Notes: generated by a model not told the origin, from the letters alone. DNA of 64,000 bases from Myxococcales bacterium 68-20 (GCA_001899635.1 MKVQ01000004.1:438023-502022), one strand, 5' to 3'; positions 1-9,452 are shown, numbered from the stretch's first letter. Program-made: numbers and translations.

Positions 1-834
1 TGCGTAGCCGGCTCCTGCCTCCTCGCTTGCGACGAGGAACATGCAGACTGCAACGGAATTCCTGATGACGGTTGCGAGACACTCGTCGCGGGGCCCTCGG
101 CCAACGACATCAACAACTGCGGCGCCTGCGGCAACGTCTGCACCGACATCTGTTCCCAGGGAGTGTGCGGCTGTCCGCCAGGAATGACGTTCTGCCCGGG
201 GGATGGGCAGTGCCACAACCTCAACCAAGAAGACGACAACTGCGGCGCGTGCGGCAACGTCTGTCCTCTCGACACCGAGCCTCCCTTCCCTCCCGAGTGG
301 AACGTCTTCCGCGGGTGCGTCGCCGGCCAGTGCAACAAGCCGAGGTGTCAGCCGTTCGTCCGTGATTGCAACGGTACCTTCGTCGACCCGGGGGCCGACG
401 GGTGTGAGACGTCGACGTTCTTCGACGTCAACAACTGCGGCGAGTGCGGGAAGGCTTGCGCCCCCGGCGAGAACTGCGTCTTCGGTGAGTGCCGCTGTCC
501 GTGCGGGGCGGTCTGCACCAAGGGCCTCGACTCGGACCCCAACAACTGCGGGACGTGCGGGGTGAGGTGTCCGGGCGACTGGAGGTCGGTGGAGTTCTCC
601 GCTCCGGTCTCGCTCGATCCCGCCCACGGCAAGCCCATCTGCGATCAGGGCGTCTGCGGGTACACGTGCTCCCCGCACTGGGCTGATTGCGACGGCGACA
701 TTCGCAACGGATGCGAGACCGACCTCCGAAACGATCCGCTCAACTGCGGAGGATGTGGCGTTCAGTGTGACGGCATCGAGGGCCAGCCCTGCATCGACGG
801 ACGCTGTCTCACGAAGGAGTGCGAGGTCCAATGA
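1..834 (+). CDS. Cys-rich NCGxCG-repeat secreted protein, 5'-truncated (cassette 1, gene 1)
   Basis: The open frame runs in from the left edge, so the start and any signal peptide are outside the window. The visible 277 residues are repeated modules with the pattern NNCGxCGxxC alternating with DCNG..DGCET motifs (for example NNCGACGNVC and DPLNCGGCGVQC). Such modules are common in secreted myxobacterial proteins and probably form disulfide-bonded surface repeats; no enzymatic motif is seen. The end of the protein (EGQPCIDGRCL) matches the end of the gene at 22200-23339, its paralogue in cassette 2. The stop codon overlaps the next start (ATGA), so translation is probably coupled to the four downstream lipoprotein genes. 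Ligand and function are unknown. Confidence 0.85.
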   Translation, partial: CVAGSCLLACDEEHADCNGIPDDGCETLVAGPSANDINNCGACGNVCTDICSQGVCGCPPGMTFCPGDGQCHNLNQEDDNCGACGNVCPLDTEPPFPPEWNVFRGCVAGQCNKPRCQPFVRDCNGTFVDPGADGCETSTFFDVNNCGECGKACAPGENCVFGECRCPCGAVCTKGLDSDPNNCGTCGVRCPGDWRSVEFSAPVSLDPAHGKPICDQGVCGYTCSPHWADCDGDIRNGCETDLRNDPLNCGGCGVQCDGIEGQPCIDGRCLTKECEVQ

Positions 835-2036
835 GCTCCATCAAGAAGCTCGGCACGAGCTCACTCGCGGTTCTTCTCGTCGCCGAGACTGCGCTCGCGT
901 GCGCAGGCGAGGGCGAGCTCGAGCCGGAGCGCGAGGGGGTGCCGGACGCTTCAGCTGAAGTCGCCGACGCAGGCGATGCGGGCGACGGCGCTGACGCGGC
1001 AGACGCAGCCGACGCAGACCCATGCAGTGCCTCGGGCCTGTGCATCGTCCCCGTTCCCATCGACACGCGGGTCAACGTCACCTCCGTATCGGGATCGGGC
1101 GCGAAGGACGTGTGGGCCGTGGGGACGGCTCGAACGATCCTCCACTACGACGGCGCCGTATGGGAGAAGGCCGACACGATCCCCTACGACGCAGCCCCGT
1201 TCACGATGCGCGCCGTCTGGGTCGGCGGGCCCAACGACGTCTGGGTCGCGGACGGACCGACGATCCACCACTCGACAGGATGGAAGGGCCCGAGCGCCAC
1301 GGTGTGGGAGTCGTCCGTCCTCGCCGGCACGTACACCGCGCCGACGGCGATCAGCGGCAACGACGGAAGAGTGATCATCGGACGCCAGATCTCGAATCAG
1401 TTCGACGACTACGAAGCGGCGATCGTCACGTGCAGCGGCTGGGACGCTGGCGGACTCCTCGAGCCGACGTACCTGGAAAACCGCCACTTCCGGACGAATG
1501 GAACGGACGGCCTCTGGTCGATCGCGATGACCGGACCGAATGAGGCGTGGGGAACGAGCTTTCCAACGACGAACGGGCCCGGCGCCCGAGTCGTCCGCGC
1601 GCACCTCGCGAGCCCCGGCGACGGCGGCGAACCGGACGCGGGACCGTCGTGGCAAGTCGAGGAGTACGACAGTCGTACGGAGAGAAACCTCTATGGTGTG
1701 TGGGGCGACGAGCAGGCCGTTTGGCTCGTGGGCGAAGGCGGTGTCATTCGCCGGATGACGCCGGCAAATCTTCCGTCGGGCGTCTTCGAGAACGTTCCGA
1801 GCCCGGTCATCGCCGATCTTCGCGGGATCTTCGGCTTCGGCGCAGACGACGTATGGGCCGTCGGCGACGACGCCACGGTGCTCCACTGGGACGGCAAGGT
1901 CTGGAGCAGGCTCGCGTCACCGTTCGACAGCGCTGCGGACAAGCCGCGACTCTTCTCCGTCTGGGGAAGCGCGCCGAACGACGTCTGGATCGGCGGTAAC
2001 GGAGTCATCCTCCACTTCGAAGGGAAGGCGCCATGA
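831..2036 (+). CDS. Propeller-like repeat lipoprotein A (cassette 1, gene 2)
   Basis: This 401-residue protein is exported. The N-terminus is a signal peptide ending near ALAC (Cys24), a slightly atypical lipobox, followed by an Asp/Ala-rich linker (DAGDAGDGADAADAADAD) and a CSASGLC motif. The body holds repeats of the form VWG..A.DVWAVG..G.I.H.DG.W, typical of bacterial beta-propeller-like (WD40/Kelch/BNR-like) surface proteins. ATG 831 was chosen over GTG 819 because it overlaps the upstream TGA and follows a GAAGGAG ribosome-binding site. The last repeat (NDVWIGGNGVILHF) is nearly the same as the end of the gene at 20992-22203, its paralogue in cassette 2. It is predicted to be envelope-anchored with a binding role; the partner is unknown. 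Confidence 0.85.
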   Translation: MSSIKKLGTSSLAVLLVAETALACAGEGELEPEREGVPDASAEVADAGDAGDGADAADAADADPCSASGLCIVPVPIDTRVNVTSVSGSGAKDVWAVGTARTILHYDGAVWEKADTIPYDAAPFTMRAVWVGGPNDVWVADGPTIHHSTGWKGPSATVWESSVLAGTYTAPTAISGNDGRVIIGRQISNQFDDYEAAIVTCSGWDAGGLLEPTYLENRHFRTNGTDGLWSIAMTGPNEAWGTSFPTTNGPGARVVRAHLASPGDGGEPDAGPSWQVEEYDSRTERNLYGVWGDEQAVWLVGEGGVIRRMTPANLPSGVFENVPSPVIADLRGIFGFGADDVWAVGDDATVLHWDGKVWSRLASPFDSAADKPRLFSVWGSAPNDVWIGGNGVILHFEGKAP

Positions 2037-3310
2037 GACTCACGCGCCGTACGAAGAGCCTCGCTCTTGCATTCATGTTCGCGCTTGGGCCGTCCTTCGC
2101 GTGCGCCACGGGCGACGACGAGCCCAAGGCGACACCGGCACCCGAGGTCGATCCGACTCCGCCCCTCGACGCAGCAGTCGCCGATGCCACCGATGATGGA
2201 CTGCCCCCGATGCCGAGCACGTGCAGTGCAGGAGGGTTCTGCTACGTGCGCTCGCCGTACCTCGGGCCGCTTCTCGCGGTCTCAGCGTCGAGCGTCGACG
2301 ACGCGTGGATGGTGCCCGAGCAGAGCGGTGCGCTGTTGCGGTGGGACGGGGCATCGTTGAAGCAGATCTACGAGTACGAGGGACCGACCCCGCCAAACAT
2401 CACCTTTTCGGGTGTCTGGGCGGAGACGAAAGACAACGTCTGGGCCGCGGCCATGGGGAGCGACGGTCACGTCGTCCTCGTGCGCTACTCGAGTCCCCCC
2501 GGTGGAGGCGCGCCGGCGTTCCGGGAGCTTCCGACACGAGAGTCGGCGACTGCGATCCTCGGCATCTGGGGGACGCCGGCGGGGGACACGCTCTGGATGG
2601 TGACGGATCGCGCCGTTCTTCGCGTCCGCGAAGACGAGAGCGGCGTCATCGTCGACAACCTCGTCCCATCGACCGACGCGGAGGACGCGGGGCAGTACTC
2701 GTGGCGTGGCGTCTGGGGCTTCGGTCCCGGCGATGTCTACGTAGCTGGACGGGTTTGTCCTTCCGACTACTGCGAGCCGAAGGACAGCTACGGCGCGATT
2801 GGGCACTACGACGGGACGAGCTGGTCGGTCACCACGATCGACTCCGCGAGCGATGTGCTGTCGCTTCGCGGCACGCCTCCTGGGACCGATCGCCGGCTCT
2901 GGTTCGACACCAGCGAGCCGAGCTCGCGGGAAGGAGACGGATCCATGACGACGTACGCCGAGAAAACGTACCTCGTTCCGATCACGAACGCGGGAGCGCC
3001 GGGAGCGCCTCTCTACTCGCACCCGGCGGACGTCGCCCCCGCGTGTAGCAACCGCGTGGGTCACGCGGCGGCGCCGACTTCGGCGTGGCTCTCGAGCGGC
3101 TTGCTCCTCTGCCGCTGGACGGGGACGAAGCTCGAGCCGGTGCAGACCTCTCCTGGCGCTCTTCCGGTAGTGGCGACGCTGAACGGGATCTGGGCCGGCG
3201 GTGCGGAAGACGTGTGGATCGTCGGTGCCGCCGTGACACGGGACGGTCTTCCGCCGCGAGGGTTCGCCGCGAGACGAACCGCGGCTACGGCTACGGGAGG
3301 ACAGCCATGA
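2033..3310 (+). CDS. Propeller-like repeat lipoprotein B (cassette 1, gene 3)
   Basis: This is a 425-residue exported protein with a signal peptide ending SFAC (Cys24), an acidic linker and a CSAGGFC motif, then degenerate blades such as DNVWAAAMGS, GVWGFGPGDVYVAG and GIWAGGAEDVWIVG. Repeats are fewer and longer than in the gene before it. It starts on the stop codon of gene 2 (ATGA) and its own stop overlaps the next start. The positional and sequence counterpart in cassette 2 is the gene at 19685-20995, which shares the CSA(A/G)G(F/W)C motif after the linker. It is probably a cell-surface beta-propeller-like lipoprotein. No catalytic residues are recognised and the function is unknown. Confidence 0.8.
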   Translation: MRLTRRTKSLALAFMFALGPSFACATGDDEPKATPAPEVDPTPPLDAAVADATDDGLPPMPSTCSAGGFCYVRSPYLGPLLAVSASSVDDAWMVPEQSGALLRWDGASLKQIYEYEGPTPPNITFSGVWAETKDNVWAAAMGSDGHVVLVRYSSPPGGGAPAFRELPTRESATAILGIWGTPAGDTLWMVTDRAVLRVREDESGVIVDNLVPSTDAEDAGQYSWRGVWGFGPGDVYVAGRVCPSDYCEPKDSYGAIGHYDGTSWSVTTIDSASDVLSLRGTPPGTDRRLWFDTSEPSSREGDGSMTTYAEKTYLVPITNAGAPGAPLYSHPADVAPACSNRVGHAAAPTSAWLSSGLLLCRWTGTKLEPVQTSPGALPVVATLNGIWAGGAEDVWIVGAAVTRDGLPPRGFAARRTAATATGGQP

Positions 3311-4668
3311 CCCTGCTCCGCGTCGGTCTCGGCTCTCTCTTCGTCGCTTCCTTCGTACCGCTCGGCTGCTCGTCGGCGGGTGGCGGTGCGGACAGTCCTG
3401 CATTCGATGGCGGCGTCGAGACCAGCCCGCCGCCTGCGTCCGCGCCTCCGCAAGACGCCGGTGCTCCGGATACGGGGCGAGCCGACTTCGTTCCGGCTTC
3501 ACGGCTCGCGGTCGCCTGCGCGGCGGAGCCTTGTTACGTCGCCGTCAGCGGCAACACGGGCGAGCACGTCTGCGGGCTCCTGAAGGACGGCTCCGTCCGC
3601 TGCTGGGGACGCGACACGCGGCCTCGAGCGGAGACGTCCCCGGACGAAGGCGAGCCGCAGGCTGACGGCGCGCTTGGTCGCGGCCGTGTCGTCTCGGCGC
3701 TCGAGGGCGCGACGCCCGCGCCGGTGGTCGGCTTGACCGGTGCAACGCAGATCAGCGTCGGCAAGAACCTCGGCACATGCGCGCGCACCGGAGACGGCTC
3801 CGTGTATTGCTGGGGCCGAAACGAATACGGCCAACTGGGCCGGCCTGCCGCCGAGGCAAGGCTAGCGGTGCCGACGCGCATCGAAGGATTGCCTCCCGTC
3901 TCGTCCGTCGCGCTCGGCGGAAGCACCGGCTGCGCGATCGCGTCCGCCGATGGCGCGCTCTGGTGCTGGGGCGCGCGCGATTCGAAGATCGGACGTGCGG
4001 CTGCGGAGGGCGAATCGATCTCGTTTCCGCCCCAGCTCATGACGGGGTTTCGGGCCCCCCTTCGGGAGCTAGCCATCGCTACGGTGCGCACCGCTCGGAC
4101 CATGCCGTTCGCGGACACGATCGTCGCCCTCCTCGACGGACGCATCCTCGCAAGCCTCGGCGAGCTCCCCGCGGGCGAGTCTTCTCAGCCTTGGAGCCCG
4201 GCGGTGCCGGTGCCATTCGAGCTGCACGATGTCGCGCGGATCGGCGCGTTCGGGTATCTCGGTAGCAACAGGGTGCTGTCGCGATGGGTGCCGGAGAGCC
4301 GTGCTCTCTACGTGCCGGCCCCGTACACGGTCGTCGATGTTGCGATCGCGGCCACGCAAGACGTGTGGAGCACGCTTCAAGTCGAGCAGGCAGGGGTGCT
4401 CCTCTCGAGCGGACGCCTCTTCCGCTGGGGTGTCAACGCAGCAGGTGCGCTCGGTTCCCCTGCCGACGAGCTCGATATCGCCGAGGAGCCACGCGACATG
4501 ACCCATGTCGCCGGCAATCGGGTCGTGTCGTTCGCGATGACGACCGCGTCGACGTGCGTCTCGCTCGTCGACGGCAAGGTCAAGTGTTGGGGGACGAACC
4601 AGCGCGGAGAGCTCGGACGCGGCACGATCGACGCCGAGGAGCACCCCGAAGCGGAGGAGATCCGATGA
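3307..4668 (+). CDS. RCC1-repeat lipoprotein (cassette 1, gene 4)
   Basis: This is a 453-residue lipoprotein: signal peptide, lipobox VPLGC (Cys21), Ser/Gly/Asp-rich linker, then RCC1 (regulator of chromosome condensation) repeats. They are recognised by HVCGLLKDGSVRCWGR, GDGSVYCWGRNEYGQLGR, ADGALWCWGA and DGKVKCWGTNQRGELG. RCC1 repeats form a seven-bladed propeller. In bacteria they occur on exported proteins and the nuclear role of the name giver does not apply. The frame is open further upstream, but ATG 3307 overlaps the stop of gene 3 and begins the signal peptide, so it is the start. The counterpart in cassette 2 is at 18346-19710. It is probably a surface binding module; the ligand is unknown. 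Confidence 0.87.
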   Translation: MTLLRVGLGSLFVASFVPLGCSSAGGGADSPAFDGGVETSPPPASAPPQDAGAPDTGRADFVPASRLAVACAAEPCYVAVSGNTGEHVCGLLKDGSVRCWGRDTRPRAETSPDEGEPQADGALGRGRVVSALEGATPAPVVGLTGATQISVGKNLGTCARTGDGSVYCWGRNEYGQLGRPAAEARLAVPTRIEGLPPVSSVALGGSTGCAIASADGALWCWGARDSKIGRAAAEGESISFPPQLMTGFRAPLRELAIATVRTARTMPFADTIVALLDGRILASLGELPAGESSQPWSPAVPVPFELHDVARIGAFGYLGSNRVLSRWVPESRALYVPAPYTVVDVAIAATQDVWSTLQVEQAGVLLSSGRLFRWGVNAAGALGSPADELDIAEEPRDMTHVAGNRVVSFAMTTASTCVSLVDGKVKCWGTNQRGELGRGTIDAEEHPEAEEIR

Positions 4669-6425
4669 AACGTGTCGCGTGTCCTCTTTTCGTCGTTGGA
4701 GCGATCTTCGCGTGCGGTGACCGCCAGGGCGGCTTCAATGATGACCGGCCGCCCCCCTTGGGCTCGGACGCAGGCGCGGATCCCATGCCGAGCTGCGAGG
4801 GCACTGTTCGCTGCGCGCGCGATCTTCGCTCGGTCGTCGACGGATGCGACGAGTCTCGCGTGATCAGCGCGTGTGCGCCGGACCAAGGCTGCGCCGACGG
4901 CAAGTGTCTCCCCGCTTGTGACGCTGCAGTCGGTGCCAATGCCACGATGGGCTGCGAGTTCGTCGCGCTTCCGCCGCCGCGCGTGGCCTTGACGGCCGGG
5001 TCGTGCTTCGCCGCCGTGCTCACGAACAGCTGGGAGGTCCCGGCGCAGATCGAGGCCGAGTACGAGGGCAAGCCGCTCGACATCGCGACGATCACGAAGA
5101 TCGTGCGCACGGACGGCGCAAACACCACGTACGAGCCGTTCGACGGAACGATCAAGCCGGGTGAAGTGGCAGTGGTATTCCTCGCCGAGCAGGCGAGCGG
5201 GATCGCGGCGGTCCCGTGTCCGGTCGGTACGACGGCGGCGATCAGGAAGGAAACGGCCGAGAACGGCACGCGGCGCGGCTCGACCTTCCGGATCAAGACG
5301 ACGGCGCCCGTCAGCGCCTACAGCATGTATCCGTTCGGAGGAGCAGCAAGCGCGGCTTCGACGAGCACGCTTCTCCTCCCGCTCGCATCGTGGAAGGCCG
5401 ACTACATCGTCACGAGTCCCTGGGAGATGCGCTACTTCGACGCCAACGATCCGTATTTTCCCACGACGCAGATCGTCGCGGCCGAAGACGATACGGAGAT
5501 CTCGGTCATCGGCAGCGTTCACATCGCGCAAGGCGCGGACGTCGAGAGCGCCGAGAAGGGCGTCACGAAGAAGTATCGCTTGCGACGCGGCGAGCAGATT
5601 CAGTTCTTTCAGGAGCAAGATCTGACGGGGACGCGCATCGGGGCGAACAAGCAGATCGGGGTCTGGGTCGGGCACCAGGGCATGGCCATCCCGACGACGG
5701 CCACGTGCTGCGGTGATTCCTCCCAGACGGCGCTCTTTCCCGTTCGGTCGTGGGGGCGCGAGTACGTCGCCGTTCCCTACCTGTCGCGCAGCCATGGAGA
5801 GGTCCCCGAACAGTACCTCTACAAGATCACCGGCGCCGCCGACGGCACGGTCCTCACGTACGAGCCAAGCCAACCAAAGGACGCACCGTCCTCGCTCGCA
5901 GCTGGCGAATCGCTCCTCTTCATGACGCAGGAGCCGTTCATTGTGAGGAGCCAGGACATCGAGCATCCGATTGCGCTCTTCTCGTACATGACCGGCGAAG
6001 CGTTTCCCCAAGCACAGGGCTACCAGGGAGATCCCGAGTTCGTGCCCGTGATTCCGACCGAGCAATACCTCGGAAGGTACGTCTTCTTCGCCGACACTTC
6101 GTATCCGAACTCACAGCTCGTCGTCGTGCGCTCGCGCGAAGAAGGCAAGGACTTCGAACCTGTCGTCCTCGACTGCGCCGGCCCGCTCGAAGGGTGGAAG
6201 CCCGTCGGCACGTCCGGCAAGCAAGAATACACGCGCATCTGGTTGACGAGGTTTGGGAACGCTCAACAGGTCGGCAGCGGCACGTGCGGAACCGGCCGCC
6301 GCGAGATCGACAGCCGTGGTCCGATTGCGGTCACCGTTTGGGGAACGCACCAGTTCGCGAGCTATGGCTATCCGGGTGGAGCGGCGCTCCGAACCATCAA
6401 CGCCGTCGAGTCGATCGTGAAGTGA
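4665..6425 (+). CDS. IgGFc-binding-type lipoprotein (cassette 1, gene 5)
   Basis: This is a 586-residue lipoprotein with Cys17 after IFA, a short Cys-rich region (about residues 40-90), then the domain annotated in databases as IgGFc_binding, after the N-terminal part of the human IgG Fc-binding protein. Family signatures visible are SAYSMYPFGG, SPWEMRYFDAND, AEDDTEISVIGS and GDPEFVPVIPTEQYL. Fc binding itself is not expected; in myxobacteria these are surface proteins of unknown role, plausibly adhesins. Translation is coupled to gene 4 by ATGA. No terminator hairpin was recognised in the 160 bases before the convergent gene. The paralogue in cassette 2 is at 16571-18349, and two more copies lie at 49657-53290. 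Confidence 0.88.
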   Translation: MKRVACPLFVVGAIFACGDRQGGFNDDRPPPLGSDAGADPMPSCEGTVRCARDLRSVVDGCDESRVISACAPDQGCADGKCLPACDAAVGANATMGCEFVALPPPRVALTAGSCFAAVLTNSWEVPAQIEAEYEGKPLDIATITKIVRTDGANTTYEPFDGTIKPGEVAVVFLAEQASGIAAVPCPVGTTAAIRKETAENGTRRGSTFRIKTTAPVSAYSMYPFGGAASAASTSTLLLPLASWKADYIVTSPWEMRYFDANDPYFPTTQIVAAEDDTEISVIGSVHIAQGADVESAEKGVTKKYRLRRGEQIQFFQEQDLTGTRIGANKQIGVWVGHQGMAIPTTATCCGDSSQTALFPVRSWGREYVAVPYLSRSHGEVPEQYLYKITGAADGTVLTYEPSQPKDAPSSLAAGESLLFMTQEPFIVRSQDIEHPIALFSYMTGEAFPQAQGYQGDPEFVPVIPTEQYLGRYVFFADTSYPNSQLVVVRSREEGKDFEPVVLDCAGPLEGWKPVGTSGKQEYTRIWLTRFGNAQQVGSGTCGTGRREIDSRGPIAVTVWGTHQFASYGYPGGAALRTINAVESIVK

Positions 6426-6587
6426 GGAGCGCGGGCGGCGCGCGCGGCATTGCCGCGTCCGCCGAGCGCATCGCATCCGACGTTCTGCTCGAGCCAAGCA
6501 ATGCGCGCGAGGCCGCGCCGGCTCCAGCGTCCGAACGCTGCCTTCGCGAGAGCGAGCAGCCGACCTTCCGTCCGATGACGGCCGAGG

Positions 6588-7409
6588 CTACTCGCTCTCG
6601 CGCGGCACGCGCAGTCCGGCTTCGGCTTCAGAGCGGTGCACCGTGCCGGGATGCAGCTCGAGCAGCTCGCGCCACGCGCTCGCTGCCTCGGACTTCCTAC
6701 CGAGCTTCGAAAGGATGCGTGCACGCGACGCGCGGGCCTCCTCGGCGAGAACGCTGCTCTTCCCGAGCCCGAGGTAGTGTTCGAACAGCGTCAGCGCAGC
6801 CAAAGGCTCGCGATCTTCGATCATGCGCCCGAGAACCACGTGAGAGAGCAGCGCCTCGGGAGACGAAGGCGCCTCCTGAATCAGCGTGCGATAGTCCGCC
6901 TCCGCGGCGGTGAAATCTCGCCGGCGCCGCTCCTCGTTCGCGCGCGCGAAGAGCTCTGCTGGCGAGAGCGTCGGCGCGGAAAGGGGTTGCGGAGGGGTGA
7001 GGGCCCGCTCCGAGCTCGCTCGCACGGCAGGAGCCGGCTTCGCGGCCGGTAAGTCGGCGACCGCGATCGTCGGGGGGGGCGTGGTCATCGACGTCGATGC
7101 TGCCGGTTCCGGATCGGTATCCGTCGCTTGCGGCGCGATCGGAGCAAGTGTCGCATGCTGTTCCGCAGGCGCGGCCTCTCCGGCGTTCCCGCGGTAGATC
7201 TTGGAGCCCAGGAGCGCGGCCGTGACACAGAGCACAATCCCGCTCGTCCACGTCGGGAGGATCCGATACACGGTCGGGCGGGCCCGGCTCGCGGCCAAGG
7301 CGCCCTCCGTGAGCCTTCGAACGCGCTCCTCGTCCCGGACGAGAGCGTCGCGGCTCTCCTTCCCCCAATGACGCTCGACGCGGCGCGCGAGCTCGTCGAG
7401 ATCATTCAT
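6588..7409 (-). CDS. Membrane anti-sigma-like protein with TPR-like C-terminus
   Basis: This 273-residue protein is encoded directly after the ECF sigma gene, overlapping it by eight bases; ATG 7409 sits within the last codons of the sigma gene. The N-terminal 45 residues are charged and helical (ELARRVERHWG, RRLTEGALAAS), as expected of a cytoplasmic sigma-binding segment. One membrane helix follows (about 50-70), then a Pro/Ala linker and a helical-repeat C-terminus resembling tetratricopeptide repeats (RRRDFTAAEADYRTLIQEAP). Such sigma-linked membrane proteins are common in myxobacteria and probably hold the sigma factor until an envelope signal arrives. A canonical zinc anti-sigma HxxxCxxC motif is absent. 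The counterpart in locus 2 is at 23365-24075. Confidence 0.75.
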   Translation of the reverse strand: MNDLDELARRVERHWGKESRDALVRDEERVRRLTEGALAASRARPTVYRILPTWTSGIVLCVTAALLGSKIYRGNAGEAAPAEQHATLAPIAPQATDTDPEPAASTSMTTPPPTIAVADLPAAKPAPAVRASSERALTPPQPLSAPTLSPAELFARANEERRRRDFTAAEADYRTLIQEAPSSPEALLSHVVLGRMIEDREPLAALTLFEHYLGLGKSSVLAEEARASRARILSKLGRKSEAASAWRELLELHPGTVHRSEAEAGLRVPRESE

Positions 7410-8109
7410 CGCCGTCTCCCCCTGGCTCGAGTGAATGAGTTGCACGTGCAGCGAGATCGGCGAGCCGGGGATCGGCCCCGATGCGCCGCACGAGGGCTTG
7501 GCGTGCGAGACGAATCCGGCTTCGCACGGTGTTGATTGGAGCGCCCGTGTGCCTCGCGACTTCCTCGAGGCTGTATTCGAGCACGGTACGAAGCAGGAGT
7601 GCCTCCGCCTGCTCGCGAGGAAGGTCCGCCATGAGCTCGGCGAGGAGTCTTCGCAGACCGACGTCGGCTCCTTCAGGCACGGGGCCCTCGGTGGCCTCCC
7701 GGAATTTCGAGAATCGCGCGAGCAGGCGGAAGCGTGTCTTCTCTCGGCGGAGCACGTTGAGCGTCGTGTGGACCGCGACTCCAACGGCGAATCGCTCGAT
7801 CGTGTGGTCGCGACATTCGCCGACGCGACGAATCAGCGTCACGAGGGAGCCCTGGACCGCGTCGTCGACGTCGGGGTGTCCGGCGCCGAGCATGCTGATG
7901 GCGACGCGGTAGACGATCGGTGCGACGGACTCGACGACCTCGCGGATGGCGGCCCCGTCGGCGTCCCGCACGGCTGCAGCGAACTCCTCGAGCGAGAGAG
8001 CCTTCCGCCGGTGCGCCGCATCCAGCACGCCACGAACGTTACCTCTCGGCGTGCTCTCCTGCTCGAGCCCGAGCATCTCGCCAGGGAGAGAGTGAGCCGC
8101 GCGCAGCAT
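7402..8109 (-). CDS. ECF RNA polymerase sigma factor (locus 1)
   Basis: This is a 235-residue sigma-70 family extracytoplasmic-function factor. Region 2 is seen in HPDVDDAVQGSLVTLIRRVG (core binding and -10 recognition), and region 4 in LPREQAEALLL followed by SLEEVARHTGAPINTVRSRI, the helix-turn-helix for -35 recognition. Regions 1.1 and 3 are missing, as in ECF factors. ATG 8109 is preferred to TTG 8112 because an AAAGGGGA ribosome-binding site stands six to seven bases upstream. It is followed by its overlapping anti-sigma-like partner and faces away from the barrel-like gene at 8340. Inference: it controls the adjacent surface-lipoprotein cassette and/or the divergent exported protein. 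Confidence 0.88.
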   Translation of the reverse strand: MLRAAHSLPGEMLGLEQESTPRGNVRGVLDAAHRRKALSLEEFAAAVRDADGAAIREVVESVAPIVYRVAISMLGAGHPDVDDAVQGSLVTLIRRVGECRDHTIERFAVGVAVHTTLNVLRREKTRFRLLARFSKFREATEGPVPEGADVGLRRLLAELMADLPREQAEALLLRTVLEYSLEEVARHTGAPINTVRSRIRLARQALVRRIGADPRLADLAARATHSLEPGGDGDE

Positions 8110-8339
8110 CAAGGTCCCCTTTCAAGCGCGAGCATTCCGTCGCCCGCCGGCTGCCTGGGGAACGCGGGGGAGCGAGGCATCAGCGTGTAGTGTCGGTCGA
8201 CCGTCGAGAGCGATCACTCTGCCGATCACGATTCGACGGCTTGCACTGAAGCTCTTCCGTGCTTGGCCGGGGAATTGGCTACGCCGCGCGCGACGCCTAC
8301 ACGGTCGTAAGGCGACAATCGCGACGTTAGACTCGGGGC

Positions 8340-9452
8340 GTGACGTGCCCTGGCTGGTGGAAGGCGACGCTGGCCACGCTTCTCCCTGCGCTGACCGTCT
8401 TGGCAGCGAGCCGCCGCCTCGATGCCGCTCCACCGGGCGAGGCTCCAGGAAGCGCGAAGCCCGGCGCTCGAGCCAGAGGCTCGGACACTCCTGGTCGAGC
8501 CCGAGCGACCATCGAGCTTCGGCTACCTGAGCCAGCTCGCTTTCGCGCCGTCCTCGGCGCGGCCATGGAGAGCGCTACGATCGCGTTCGACGTCGAAATC
8601 CTCGCGCTGGAAACGCCGGAAGCGCCGGCGCCGTACCGCGTGACCATCGAGGAGAGGAACGCCGGCATCGACGTCAGCGTCGTCGACGACAAGCACGACC
8701 GGGTCTACTCCCGACGAGTCGAGGCGGCATCGAGCGACGATGAAGTCGCCCTCGAGGCGACCGCGCACGTCGTCGTATATGCACTCGAAGCGCTCGGCCG
8801 CGGGGAGATCATCGGCAGTCCGCGAGCGCGACCCCCGCCTCTCGCCGCGGTGGAGCAAGCGCCCCCAATCGCCGATCGCCGATCGCCGGCGCGGCAACCC
8901 GTCTCTCCGCCGAGACTGCGCTTCTCGTTCGGGACGCGCGCGTCGGTGACGGGCTACGCCTCGAACGCTCCGGCGATCCTCGGCGTCGGCGCCATCGCCG
9001 GCGTGCGCCTACCGAGCGGGCCATCGGCGTTCGAGATCGCGGCTTCGCTCGAGCAGCGTGTCCCCGCCGTGCTTCGCACTCCGAGCCTCGCCTCCCGCTT
9101 TCAACTCCACGCCGCGCGCATCTTCGTCAGGCGCGACCTAGCGGTGACCCCCAGCGTCGATCTCGGTGCGGCCTTCGGTGTCGGGCTCGATCGGATCGGC
9201 GTGACGACAGTTCCGCGGAGGGGAAGCAGCGACCCCACGATCGTTTCGCAGGACCTCGTCGGTATCGCGGCCGTAGCGTTCGGCTTGCGAGCGACGATCG
9301 CATCACACCTGCGAGTTCAAGGCGACATCGGGATCGAGCTTCCCTGGAAAGATGTAGAGTACATCGTCCAGCGCAGTTCGGAGAACGTGACGATCCTCGC
9401 GCCGTGGCCGCTCCGGCCCTGGATGAGCGTCGCCCTCGTCGCCGAGCTTTGA
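8340..9452 (+). CDS. Exported barrel-like protein linked to the sigma locus (locus 1)
   Basis: This 370-residue protein starts at GTG with a signal peptide (TLLPALTVLAASRRLDAA). An N-terminal alpha/beta domain (about 60-155) ends in DEVALEATAHVVVYALEAL, a Pro-rich linker follows, and the C-terminal half has alternating hydrophobic strands typical of outer-membrane beta-barrels (LRFSFGTRASVTGYAS, SVDLGAAFGVGLDRIG). The last residue is not aromatic (SVALVAEL), so insertion by the usual barrel signal is uncertain. The layout and length match the gene at 24681-25778 in the second sigma locus, suggesting paralogues. It is transcribed divergently from the sigma gene across 230 bases, a likely place for an autoregulated promoter. 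Confidence 0.75.
   Translation: MTCPGWWKATLATLLPALTVLAASRRLDAAPPGEAPGSAKPGARARGSDTPGRARATIELRLPEPARFRAVLGAAMESATIAFDVEILALETPEAPAPYRVTIEERNAGIDVSVVDDKHDRVYSRRVEAASSDDEVALEATAHVVVYALEALGRGEIIGSPRARPPPLAAVEQAPPIADRRSPARQPVSPPRLRFSFGTRASVTGYASNAPAILGVGAIAGVRLPSGPSAFEIAASLEQRVPAVLRTPSLASRFQLHAARIFVRRDLAVTPSVDLGAAFGVGLDRIGVTTVPRRGSSDPTIVSQDLVGIAAVAFGLRATIASHLRVQGDIGIELPWKDVEYIVQRSSENVTILAPWPLRPWMSVALVAEL

Noticed and set aside
4665-6425. True immunoglobulin binding by the IgGFc-binding-type proteins
   Set aside because: The name comes from a human mucin-like protein domain; four copies in one region of a soil-type bacterium argue for another ligand.
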